From the NCBI GenBank assembly GCA_026168455.1, contig CM047425.1, positions 20,352,648-20,416,647 of the forward strand: a stretch of 64,000 nt of DNA, read 5' to 3'. Positions 27,801-41,100 of this stretch are shown here, piece by piece. A model generated the notes under the pieces. That model was not told the origin of the DNA and ran no database searches. It saw only the letters and a program-made list of their open reading frames with translations. The position numbers and the translations under genes are program-made. Every line of letters begins with the position of its first letter. The first letter of the stretch is position 1. This DNA is from Theocolax elegans (Eukaryota > Arthropoda > Insecta > Hymenoptera > Cerocephalidae).

Positions 27801-30800
27801 GCTGCCTCCGTACCCCTCCCTTCACCCTTCGGTCGTAGTCGTCGACTGCAGATGTTATCAGACACAATTTTGCTCATCAAAGCTGGCTGTGATAGTCGAA
27901 AACCCTATGACAAACCAGCTTTGATGGTAAAAGCATGCCACCGTTCTCCTAGTGCAGTGCCTACATATGTACACTACGCTATATTGTTAACTCCCACGTT
28001 AGATTTCTTTTTAGGACGAACTACACGACGAACGCCGCATGAAAGACAAGGTAGTGAGACGCGGATGCGAGGTAAACATCTCACTACCCATGTCTTTCAA
28101 TCGGAATTTCGCTCTTTCAATGATATTTCATTCTATTCGATCTTCTGATTCTTCTTACGAGATTATACAAGTTCTTCTGGTATCTCAATAATTATTTAGA
28201 AATCTTCAGCTGTGCTTAACTGTTATATTCGACATTTATATGACAATCGTAAATAGATGAATACTAATTTCGCAATTACATTACGCCATCACTGCTAAAT
28301 AAATATGAAAATCATTTTCGTGAAATATGTTTAATAAAATAATTTAATGTTTTACGTCCTACACATTTACTTTGGAAAATGAAACTAATTTTCATATTTA
28401 TTTGAACATTAACAAAGATATTTTCTAAATCGCTTTTAGTACACTAATTTATGAAAAAAATGTTAAATGATGCGCCGATAACTAATACATTTTATTTAGT
28501 AAAAAAAACTAAATAGATTTCGATTAATTTCGTGTACAATGTTCGAAATAATAAGGAAGCGCATCTTTGAATCGTCACGGCAACAAGTGGAAAGTAAAAA
28601 AGGTGAGCTACTCACGGTGAGCGCCAAGGTCTGGAATTCCATGCAATTGTCGCGGGAGAGCTCGACGATGACACTACAGACGTTCTGAATTTGCTGCTCG
28701 TCCAGCAATCCCCGTTCGAGCAGCACCCTGAGAGCCGTTTGTGCATCTTGTCGCACCTAACATAAAAAAACATTTCGATTCAATTTTATAATCGTTAAAT
28801 GTACACGGGATTTCTCAAATAATAATTTACAGTATTTGTATTATTTGAATTTCGTTGTAATTCGCGTGAATCTTTGGAATTATGCAAATATAAAATTTCT
28901 TAAGTAAATTTATATACTTTCACAAAACGATAAATAAACAAATTAGTTAAGCGTTTAATTTATAAAATTTTAAATAATCAATATAGAACAATTACCTGAT
29001 TTTCTGGGTCACGTAGGTAGAAGAGGATAGCTTCGAGGAAGTGCGTCACTAAATTTTGGTCGAAGAGAAGAGGCGATTCTTGGCATATGAGTATCAAATG
29101 TGGAAAACACTCGACCAGCGATGATTTAACTGTACTCTCTACAAAAAAAATTATTTAATTTAATAATATTCGGAAGTAAAAGTACATTTTCAAAATCCAT
29201 AAATATGACTAATAATTTATCTTTTGTAAAATGAGGTAATAATTAATAATCTACACATCGTTTTTACGACAATGAAACTATTTCGTAGTAAACGACGCAT
29301 ACAAATATAAATTATCGTGTATGAATTAAATGCGTAAAGATAAATAAAATTTTCTATAATTGATAAAATACAATTGGTGAAAAATGTTAAAAAAAAACAT
29401 TATCCTCGGTTAAACGGTCTAAGTGTAATATATGCTACATGAATCATTAATTTTGTTTCTGCTACGCTCTCACAGAAATGTCACTTGTAAAATTTATTAA
29501 AACACCATTACACACGTGTAATAATAAATTATTCAACAGCTTAGAGTATTAATTGCATGACCGTCAAAATAAACATAAAAGCTTGAAAAAAATGTCAATG
29601 TACTTAAAATATAAATTAAAAATTATTCGATACATTATACGAAATTGTTTTTATTTGAATTAATATGAATAAATGTTAAAAATCTCACATCAGTTATTAA
29701 CAATAGCGAATAAAACTTTTGGGCGCACTCGAACACTATAGATCTTGTACCATTAGTTAGAGTTGTGTGTTCACATATATATGTATACACGTATACACTA
29801 CATATATATATATACACACACACACGCGCGCGCGCAGAATCGTATATGATTTGGCGGGAAAAACCGAAGGGCGCGCGGCGCGGAGCGGTTCGGAAAAACG
29901 ATGCGTACAGGAGGGACGCGTGGGTGCGACTGACTGGGCCCAGAGGCTTTTCTGAGACTCGCGCGTGCCACGACGACTTTTCCTTTGGCGGGAAGACGGT
30001 GACGCCTCTCTCGCTCTCGAGGGAGAGAGTCGACACGACAGCCGGTCGCGCTCGAAAAAGGGCAAGGATCTTTCTCTCTCTTTCTTTTTCTCCCTCTATT
30101 CTAAAGCTTTTCCGGGACGTTACAGCCTGCGTGAAAGCGCGTTTTTCCAACTGCCGATGCAGCTACGCTCTTCGTCTTCCTCCTTTTTTTTTTCTTTTTC
30201 GATCTCGATGGTTATTTTTACCTTTTGCCATTAACGTTTCTTTTACGTGACGTTTTTTGAGGTGAGGTGCCTTAAATGTACTCAATCTTAAGAAAACTTA
30301 ATCTTTCTGACTTGGGCTTTTTTTTCTTAATTAGCTTCCATTTTTGGAAGTCTTTAGTACGTGTGCAACGAAACTTTATTTTTTTGGAGTTCAACTCAAC
30401 TGAACTACGTGTTATTTATACAAATATTTGTTTATGTTACTTACATCGATAATTATTCATTTATATTTTAATGTTTTAAGTGTAAATTAAAAGAATTAAT
30501 ACATCATTATGATATGTTTATATTCGCATTTGTGTGTTCTATATTTAACAAAAGCTTTAAATTATATATCACTGTTAATTCTACTTTACTTTACTGTCAA
30601 CAATTGACTGAAAATGATTAATTTATTCATCGAGTTAAAATACGCTTCTCAAAATTAGTATTATAAATAAATATAAAAATAACAGATAAAATAGATTTAG
30701 CAATTTATAATCATTAAACAATTTATCGTGGATTGAATAAAACCGAATAAGCTGATAGAAAAGGTTGTAGCGTAAGCCTACAGCTAATTTTTACTCTCAA

Positions 30801-33800
30801 AACCGTCGCTTCGACGCAATTCGTGCGTGAAGAGGTTAAACGGAAAAGCCCGCCGCCTTAGGATAGGGGAGGTAGAAAATTGAGTGAGAAGGAGAGAAAG
30901 AGAGACAGAGACGAAGTATATGTGAGCGAGGGAGAGAGAGAAGAGGGCACGCGTCTGGCACGCGCCTCGGCTCGGAAATACATTAGCTGCGGGGCGGCGG
31001 ACCCCGAAAAAGCGTATGCACGTGCAAGAGGGAGAGGAAGATGGCTCGCGCGAGCCCAGCCGGTCGAGGGGCGCAAAGGAAAAAAGGTGTATGTGCCCAG
31101 CTGGCTGCTACTGCTGCTGCTGCCCTTTTTCTTCCCTGCGACTTCTCGATCTTAAAAGGAAAAGCTGATTTAGAAAGTATTTTTTTTTTCAAACCAACGC
31201 TCAAATTTTCCCTCCAAAAGTTTAACCTCGTGAAAAATTGGACTATTATAATTAGTTAAATTAAAGATAAAATTAGATGTTGTAAATTTTCAATTACTAT
31301 ATTACATTGCTGTTTAGCACCTGGTAAATAATAAATAATTAAAATTCTTAAAAGAGAGCTTCTCAAAATTAGTATTATAAATAAATATAAAAATAACAGA
31401 TAAAATAGATTTAGCAATTTCTACACTGAGAAAAATGAAATAATAAAAATTACTATATTTTATAGTAATGGTGGGACATACTTCGACTATCGTAATTTTT
31501 GCTATATTTTGTAGTAATTTTTGTTATAATTTGTAGTAATTTTTGTTATAATTTTTGTAAAAATACTTTGTACATAGGAAAAATTGCTATAAAATATAGC
31601 AAAAATTACGATAGTCGAAGTATGTCCCACCATTACTATAAAATATAGTAATTTTTATTATTTCATTTTTCTCAGTGTAATCATTAGACAATTTATCGAG
31701 GATTGAATAAAACCGAATAAGCTGATAGAAAAGGTTGTAGCGTAAGCCTACAGCTAATTTTACTCTCAAAACCGTCGCTTCGACGCAATTCGTGCGTGAA
31801 GAGGTTAAACGGAAAAGCCCGCCGCCTTAGGATAGGGGAGGTAGAAAAATTGAGTGAGAAGGAGAGAAAGAGAGACAGAGAAGAAGTATAGTGAGCGAGG
31901 GAGAGAGAGAAGAGGCACGCGTCCTGGCACGCGCCTCGGCTCGGAAATACATTAGCTGCGGCGGCGGCGGACCCCGAAAAAGCGTATGCACGTGCAAGAG
32001 GGAGAGGAAGATGGCTCGCGCGAGCCCAGCCGTCGAGGGGCGCAAAGGAAAAAAAGGTGTATGTGCCCAGCTGGCTGCTACTGCTGCTGCTGCCCTTTTC
32101 TTTCCTGCGACTTCTCGATCTTAAAAGGAAAAGCTGATTTAGAACGTATTTTTTTTCAAACCAACGCTCAAATTTTCCCTCCAAAAGTTTAAACTCGTGA
32201 AAAATTGGACTATTTTAATGTACACGTTTCGTTATAATTAGTTAAATTAAAGATAAAATTAGATGTTGTAAATTTTCAATTACTATATTACATTGCTGTT
32301 TAGCACCTGGTAAATAATAAATAATTAAAATTCTTAAAAGAGAGATTGTGATAATTTATTTAAAAAATTAAAGCAATTTAAAGATTAACGATTGTGCTAG
32401 TGTGTGTTTATACTTTAATTGAGTTCTTATGCAAGTAGGAAATAACAAATTTGAATACTGAATAATATATAAATCCCTAAAGATTCTTCAAACGTAGAAT
32501 CGTCAATTCGTATACGTAAACTTGACGAATCGAAAAATTAGAGTACAGAGGGAGTATAAAAGTAAGTTCACCTTAATTCAAACGATCAAGGAATCGAAAT
32601 ACCGTGATCGATCCGACAGTTTGTGTATTTTTGGTGTGCATCCCGGATGATGCGGCAGCTTCGAACCATCGATCACGACTCGGCGTTATCTCTTCCTCCT
32701 TAGCTCTGGTGCAATGCGCGTCTCCTATCTAAAAATACGCGTACGCGTGTGTACATACGAAGAGCCGCACTCAAGTGACCCCAAGAGGGAAGCCCTTTTT
32801 TCTGAACGCAAGGGTCCGAATGGATACCGGATGCACGAGTGATTCCCTCGTCGAATGTTTTTTTTTATGATCGACCGACATTTTTCCTTTATATTATATT
32901 CTTAAGATCAAAAGCAGGTCCAACTTTAAACTGCCTTAGTCCGACTTAATTCCTCATATAACTATTATCTCTCAATTTGAAATAGACATTCTACAATTTA
33001 AGTAAACTGATAACCTGTAAACCAAATGCGTCAAACTAAATAGTCGAAATCGTTTCACTTTTACTGTTACATTTCCGTTTTTAATAAATAACACTTTGTC
33101 GACAGAGTCTAGGTAAAATTTAAAATATTTAACCCAGGCAATACGAATCTATAAAGGCATTGAATTTATCAAGTATATAGTTAATTAAATCATTTAAATT
33201 ATATATTTCAAATAATAATGAACATTTTGTTAGGGGTAAAATTTGTATTCAAGTGGCGAATAACCTTAAGAAATATTAGACATTTCTGAATGTTTTTAGA
33301 TTAAAAATAATTTTAAATTATACTTTAAAAATCGTTTTAACGTCTAGTAGGGGAACAAAAATAAAGTAAAGTAACCTAACTTTATTAGGTACACTAGTAT
33401 TAGGCGACACGAAACAATCATCGAATCGTCAAGTCAACGTATCTCTCAAGAATCTAAAGAAAGAAAGGAAAGAAAAATCGGATGAAGATAGAAAAAAACA
33501 CATAGTTGCAGCGTCGACGCCTCGAAACGATATATAAGTCACCCCTCCGACTCGACGTATCCAAAAATATAACGGCACGTGCTTGAAAAATTTAACTTCT
33601 CCCCATACCGATAATGTGACACACAACATAACTGAGCCTTATATGGAAATTCGGGGGCATAAATATGTTACCACTCATTTTCAAGACTTGTTTTCACCCC
33701 ATTGATTTCTAAACGCAGGTTAGAAAACTCACTTTTACGATAATTATCTGCGATTAATCATTTCTTAATAGCTCTTCGTTAGAAAGAATATCTGTAACTA

Positions 33801-34560
33801 CATTTTTCTAATGTCCCTGACTCTTCATTAATCTTACTCTTACATTTTCACAACAAAATTGTAGTATACATTTATGTATACTAAAAATTTAAATTAAATT
33901 AATTGAAGAACGTATTTAATTATACAGTTTATAACACTTTAAAATATGAAATCTAACTGGTTAAATGACTGCAAGTTAAATTTGTAAGGTAAACTAGAAA
34001 TTTGCGTTGAAAAGCAAAGTTCCATTCTTAGCTGGTTTAAGCGACAAGAGGAATTGGACGCGAGACATAGTAAGGAGAGAAAGACCCCCCATCGAAGATG
34101 CGGACGTGTGCAGCGCCTTAAAGAAGATGCGTAGAGGAGGAAGCGCGACGTAGTTTTCCGGCGCTAACGTTATCCCTCCTAAAAATAAAGTAACCGAAAC
34201 AACCCTGGGGAAAAATACCTTTCGATGTGACCGTTCAAAAAAAAACTAACTGAACTTTAATATACGTTTATATTATTAAACGTCACTCACTCAATACTGC
34301 ATTTTTGTTTTCACATTAACGTATAATTTTTAATAATTTCCGTGATGCATTACTTAATTATGTTAGTTAGTTTCTAGTTAATGTCTATCGTTAAATTGGT
34401 TTAGTTACTAAACAATTAACACGTTCAATTTTTTATAAAAAATTAAAAAAAGACTGATGATTCAGATATGTAGTATGTTAAAATTAACTTAAGAGTATGA
34501 AAGAAAAAAATAATCTGGAAGCAACTTGGACTGACTGCCGTAAAAATGGCACAGTCGCTT

Positions 34561-34602
<42 letters not shown>

Positions 34603-37600
34603 ATATTGCCCAAATAAGGACCGTGTTCGCGTGCGCCAGAACAAAAAATATCTTTAAAGAGAAGGCGAATTCCTTTTTTCAAATTAACCACGCCACGAAA
34701 CTAGAGAGATTATTTCTATTATGCTTTATCCGTTTTCAAATATAACTTTCAATTGAAATGATAATTTATAATTTTTATTATAATTTTTATTATATGCAAT
34801 TCCTTATTTTACAGATATCACTACTTGTTTAAATGTAATAAAATTTGTTTTCCATAACAATATTGTAATAATGTCACAAATAATACTAAAAAAAATTATT
34901 TTTGTTTCGATTACTTTATTAACGTTGACTATAATGAATCTAACCAACCTAAGATTTATGTAATGTTCTTAAATAAATATAATATGATGAGTTATTATAC
35001 AATCGTTTGCTGCAAATACTTTTCATATCGAGTTATTATTGCATAAACTAAGTTTTAGATATTTTTCAAAGAGAATAGAATATTCTATGATAGTACCTAT
35101 TTGTATTTTGTTATTGTATAAATGTCGTTTGGTATAACACGGTTAATCGAATAACATATAATAAAGTATAATTAATTCAATAGTATCTCTAAAATGAGTG
35201 CATCTAGATATGCACGTACAACCAAGGAGAAAAAGAAAATAAAGAAGACGAAAAAACCCGAAGAAATCTGTTCGATTCCGGAAAAAGAAGCGCGCACGTG
35301 CTCCCCTTTTTTTGTCAGACATCTCCGCACCCCGGTTGGTTTTTCTGGCCGTGTAGAAGACGCGCATCCGAGAGGAGGAGCACGAGAAAAGAAAAAAAAC
35401 TGTAGGAAGGAGGGTGGAAAGAGGAAGCCGCGACGGCACGCGCCATGGGGGTCTCGAGGTATTCGGGAGATGCGTATAAAAATATATACGCCCGCGCTTC
35501 TCTATCTCTTCTCTTTTTCTCATACTCTTAAACCTCTCTTTCCCTCTCTCTCTCTCTCTCTGTGATCGTCGTGGCCCCCCTCGGTAGGCTCTTGCTTCTC
35601 TCCTCCCCCGATAAGTGCGCGCGCGCGTCACACAGTCAATGACATTGGGACGACGACCAAGTGCAACGACCCGACGAGCCGCATTGTTGTTTTTTCTTTG
35701 GGTTTATTTAAATATTGTCTCTTGATTGTATAAAAAAACATTAACTAAATTAAATTTGTCTGCTCAGGTATACATTTGTTGCTTCATCCTTTGATCGTAT
35801 TGAAGGAGCAAATATTCTACGTGTGAATAAAGTTCCATCTTGCTGCAACTATTATGCATTTCTTTTGCAAAAGTGAAAATTCTAATATTAACTGTATATT
35901 TAATAAATACTTAATCATTTGTGGTAAATACTAAAATTCTATACCTCAATATTTTACAACTAGGCAAATATAAAGTTAACACTTTAATAATAAAACAGAA
36001 GATTATTCGTACCAATTAAATTTGAAAAATGTTTCTTAATTATATTTCAAATATAAATTGTCTCAAATATATACAAAAACTCGAACTGTAATTTACAATG
36101 ATGATACGATGATGGTATTTTACCGTACCACTTAAAATTTAATTTAAACCATTACATTATACTCACTGAAATGAATAGCCAAAATGTGAACTAGCCGAAT
36201 GAAAATTATTTACTACAGTATTCATTTTGTAGTAAATCCATTGTCTTAGACAACCATTTCTAATAAATTACAGTATTATTTGTGTAGAAATTGTACATTG
36301 TATCTAAGTAATTGCAGTCACAAAATCGAACGTACTACGTTTTGTTTGGCTACCCAAAACGCGAAATACGTTTGCATATAAAACTTCGACTGTCGAAGAC
36401 TGGTCACATTAACTTCGTTCGAACCATATGAATGATGATGCATTTACGTAACTCCAATGATTAAATAAAAGCACCCGCGAATAAATGCAAACGCGATTCT
36501 CGTTGTCGTGTGTGTAAAGGTGTACGTATACATTATACGCATCTAGGTTTACCCCATTGATTAGCCGTTTGTAAATTTTAATAACAAACGAAAAACGTTA
36601 CGGTAGCGGGGGAGTGAAAAAAAAGAAGGTACGAGCGAAGACGAATAAATTAAATGAATCATTCACTTCAACGTCCAATTTTAATCGCGGTTTAGCACGA
36701 AACTTCCCCCTGAAGTCCCGACACGCCATTTTTTCTCGGACCGTCGGTCTACGCCCCCTTTGACTTCCCGTGACTTCCTCCCCCTACCTACACTATACTA
36801 TACACTCACCCACACACACCCACACACACGTTCAGTACATGCGAATACCTACGCAAAGGGATAGATGTGCGTGTTGCGTTGGGCGCAACCCTTCCCTTGC
36901 CGCCTCATTACCGCGCTTCAAGGCTTCTTCCTCCACCCACGCGACGGCCCAACTTCACCTCCCACCCTCCTCGTGAACTTTAACTTCTTTCCTCAAGTTC
37001 GTTCACTCCATGCGTGTGCGAGAAGCTCACCTTTCGCCTATCACTCGGATTTACCTTTGTTTATTTATGCGATTGGTTCTTATAGACCTATTCAATTTAT
37101 TGGCCATTTGTTTATTTGATGTTCGTTTCGTTCAAATTGAACAGTGAGCCTCTTTTAACATACGTGTAATTACTTTTTCATTTGGAATTGTGCTTTTTTG
37201 CTACGGCAGACGAATTTTTTTACACTCTATTTTTTAAGGTTACACAAAATTAATCATGCCTATTAAATCATTATTGCATCAAACAATATTAATATATTAT
37301 AGAAATCTACGATTCTTTCTTGTGATTTATATTTATGTTTGTTAAAATAACAAGTAACAATATCTTTTTCTTGATTCTATAAAGAAATATATAAAATTAC
37401 TACAAGTCAAAATATGAAATAAAGCCTATTTAAGTACCAGTTAAATTAAATAATATTTTTATGCAATTCACCCTCAAAGCCCACTTTATTGATTTCAAAC
37501 GGGGGAGTAACATTGTATTTTACTCCCTAGGGAATAAAAATATTTTTTTTACTCCCGCCAGTCACTTTTCACGTATTCACGTTGATGTTAGTATAAAAAT

Positions 37601-38138
37601 GGTAACCAACACATTTTAAATTGAGATTTAAAACTTTTTGAACATATGAAGCCAAAAAACTATAAAAAGAGATAAAATCAAATAAAAATAAAAGATTAAA
37701 TGGTCGTTGTTGTCAAATAAAGTGATGGTTTTACAAGATTATTCGGGTGAAAAATTTTATATGCACTTCGGGAGTAAAAGGCAATTATTCCCTCTGGTAA
37801 ACGCCTATTTTACTCCCTTAGCGCAAAAATAAGTATAACGATATAGAACTATCTAAACAAAAAAATGTTGGAATAAATTTGTTATAAAATATATTAATTA
37901 TAATATCCAATATAAAAATAATCTGCGCAACAGAAAGTAAACAAATAGGTTGTAAGCAAAATATTCTGAGAGTCAGAAACTTCAGTTTCGAGAAACGGAA
38001 CCCCACGCGGTATATGGAAGCCTCGATCGGGCGGCATGGGCGAACTTCCGGCGGGGCACGTGCGCGATCACCGCCCCCGCCGGAAGTACACTACGCGTCA
38101 GTCTGTCGTCGTGGCCGCGTATATACCCCCTTCTATCC

Positions 38139-38180
<42 letters not shown>

Positions 38181-41100
38181 TCTCACTCAGTAGCGCGCGA
38201 GTGCGGCCCGCATCTTCGGTGCGCTTCCCTCTTTTAAAAACGGCAAGGCCCACCCCGCTGCTATTTTTACCTTCGGGATAAAGAGCGAGACGGTTCTTTA
38301 TACGGGAGATTGTTGATGTACGACCGAGGGAGGTTTATCCTCGGGTGTGAGGGACAAAGAAGCTCCTTTTTTACTTTCCAACCGTTACGAGTATTTTTGT
38401 TTTCACATCTCTTGGTAATTTTTGGCTTTTTTACTTTTCTAACTCATGGTTACATACACACGCGCGCGCGCAGTATAAGGATTTGTAAATTTTCTGAATT
38501 TTACCGATTGCTAACTTTTAAAAAAACCTACGCTGCTTTTGACTATGAACTGCAATTTACCAAGTGTCTTTTTTACGTTAAGTATTGATATACCACCATC
38601 TAACAGTACTATAAAAACAAATTTCTTACACATATAGGAAAAATACATAGTGATTTAATACTTAAGATATATGTATTTAATGCAAGTAATCCTTTTTCTC
38701 AATGCGCACTACAAAATTATAAAAGGAATACCTAACTTATACATGAACCTGCTAAAATATTTAAAATTAATTTTTTATTATTACACGCGATGAGTATTGA
38801 ATATTGAATGATACTCAGCGTATGCATTTTAGCGTTTTACGTGTTACTTTTTATAATTAAAGTTATATGTTGATCGTATTTAAATTAACCTAATATAATT
38901 ACTTTTTAAATATAATATATTACTATTTAATTTTATATTGCAAATTGATCGATTGTAAATAATAAAGGATTTATATTTTTGATGTATTAGAGTCGTAAAA
39001 ATATAAATTTCATGTCTCTAATATCGTAATTATAGTTCAAGAGCCGTATTATATATTGAGTTTTGAAGGAAAACAATTTATTTTCTTAGTTAATAAAAGA
39101 ATAAAATATATACCCACGTCAATATATTTTATTTAAATAAATATAATTTAGTTATAATAATACGATTTGAGTTTATAGTAACTTAATAGTAGTAACTTAG
39201 AAGATAATATCACTTTAAGAGGAACGATTTCCTGAAATATAAATTTCAGACGCCATTTTGTCGGCTAATTTAAAAATTCTCCAATTCCTTGATCAAAAGT
39301 ATAAATCTTTTGCGCGTCGTTTGTAATTTGATAATACTTCTCAGAGTAATAAAAGCATATGAAAATTTTTGACTATTTACCTTGAATTAGAATTTATATA
39401 TAAAAATTACTTTAACTCGGTTAACCGTATATTGATTTTTCACATACGAATAACATCAAGAAGAAATTGCGTATTTCAATATTTTCTTGTAGAATATACG
39501 ATATTCTCTTGAAATATATAATTATAACGAATAAAGATATATAACTCAATTACAGTTGGGTACATCATCGGTAGTTAAAAAGAGCAATTTTATCGTGCTA
39601 AAATATACGTAAATAAGGCATATCAATGGAAAACATAAATACGAGATAACTAACACCGACGAAATCGGTACATGTATTCTTCAACATTATAAGGTAAAAC
39701 GTACAAGTACAACTAGAATAGATATTATTTAAAAAAAGAAAATTACGTACAACGCAGTCTCGTATAAAACGGATGTGAAATCAATAAATTTGACGACAAG
39801 TAATCCGAAAAACGATACACGTAAGATTTTGATCAACTAATTAAAAAAAAGGTATAATATAAAAATCAAATCGGCCAATAATAGAACGAAGAGGCGCAAA
39901 TAGCACGCACACGGACCGCAACACAAAGGCAAAAGATTAAAGATCAAAGAGAGAGAGAGAGAGAGAGGAACGTTTTGGAGAGGGGAAATGAATTTATTTA
40001 GCGGGAAGGCGCACGCACTAAAAATCCACGGAGAGTATTCATTCGATTCGCGAGGAAACGAAATATTCGTGAAGAGAAGACCCGAAAGCAACGAGAAGGA
40101 CAGAAAGAAACGCCGAGGCGAAATTGGCGACGACCGCGACGACGCGTCATGGAAAATTACTTGCGTAAAAGAGAGACGGAATCTCTTGTATATAGAGAGC
40201 CAAGGTGAAGTTCCGAACGTTTTCAAACGTGATAAGGCGACGCGTCGCCGCCGCCACTGTCGACGTGCGATTAGAAGACAAGAGGAGATTTTGTAACGCA
40301 CTTCTCTCTCTTTCTCTCTTTCACTTGCGAACGATTCTTTTTTATATTCTTCGATACCTCCTGGGTCAAGCGCAACTCACAACTCATTTCGCGCTCTAGT
40401 TTTCTTGCTTTTTTCACACGAACGTAAAAAGGAATATACAAAAAATTTAAAGTTTATTTTTTAATTTTTAAAAATTAGGCAGGGATTTTAGTGACACACA
40501 TATGTGTCTGGAAATAAATTATTCAGTATCGTAAAGCTTGATTAGGATTCAATCTATTAAATGATTTTGATAAAATATTTAATTGAATACGCTTTAAAAA
40601 ATAACTATTTGAAACTAAGAAATATTTTTTAACAGCGAAATAATTTAATGGAAAGAAATATATCAAAATTCAAAACTATAAAACAATTACTAGTTTCGGT
40701 CAAATATTTTGAAACGACGTATTTAATTAAATATTTTATCGAAGTAACTAAATTTTTTGTTCAAAGTACGGATAGTATTAAAGCTACTTATAAATATTAA
40801 ATAATTTGGATTATAAAAATGATGTACGACAGTACTTAATATTTCAATGCTCACAATATCTCAGTAGTAAAGATTATACTTAACAAAAAATCACGTGTCA
40901 TAGATATTGTATAAACATATAAGACACACATTTGCTTACTACGTAATAGCTAATAGATTTAATACTTACGATTTCTCTATTAGATACGATTAAATTATTG
41001 TTCACATAAATATCTATTCAATACTCGAGCTCGTTCGAGGAAATTATTTAAGTCAATGTAATACAATTATTATTATATTAGACTATGACATATACAAATT

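Noticed and set aside
29635..30250. Open frames of 171 and 161 codons on opposite strands
   Set aside because: They share the same CpG/GA-rich island, consist of Arg/Ser/Leu-rich low-complexity translation, include microsatellite-coded IYIYT runs, and have no splice or family support.
31693..32184. 163-codon minus-strand frame in duplication copy 2
   Set aside because: The near-identical copy 1 breaks the frame by one-base indels, so the frame is not maintained.
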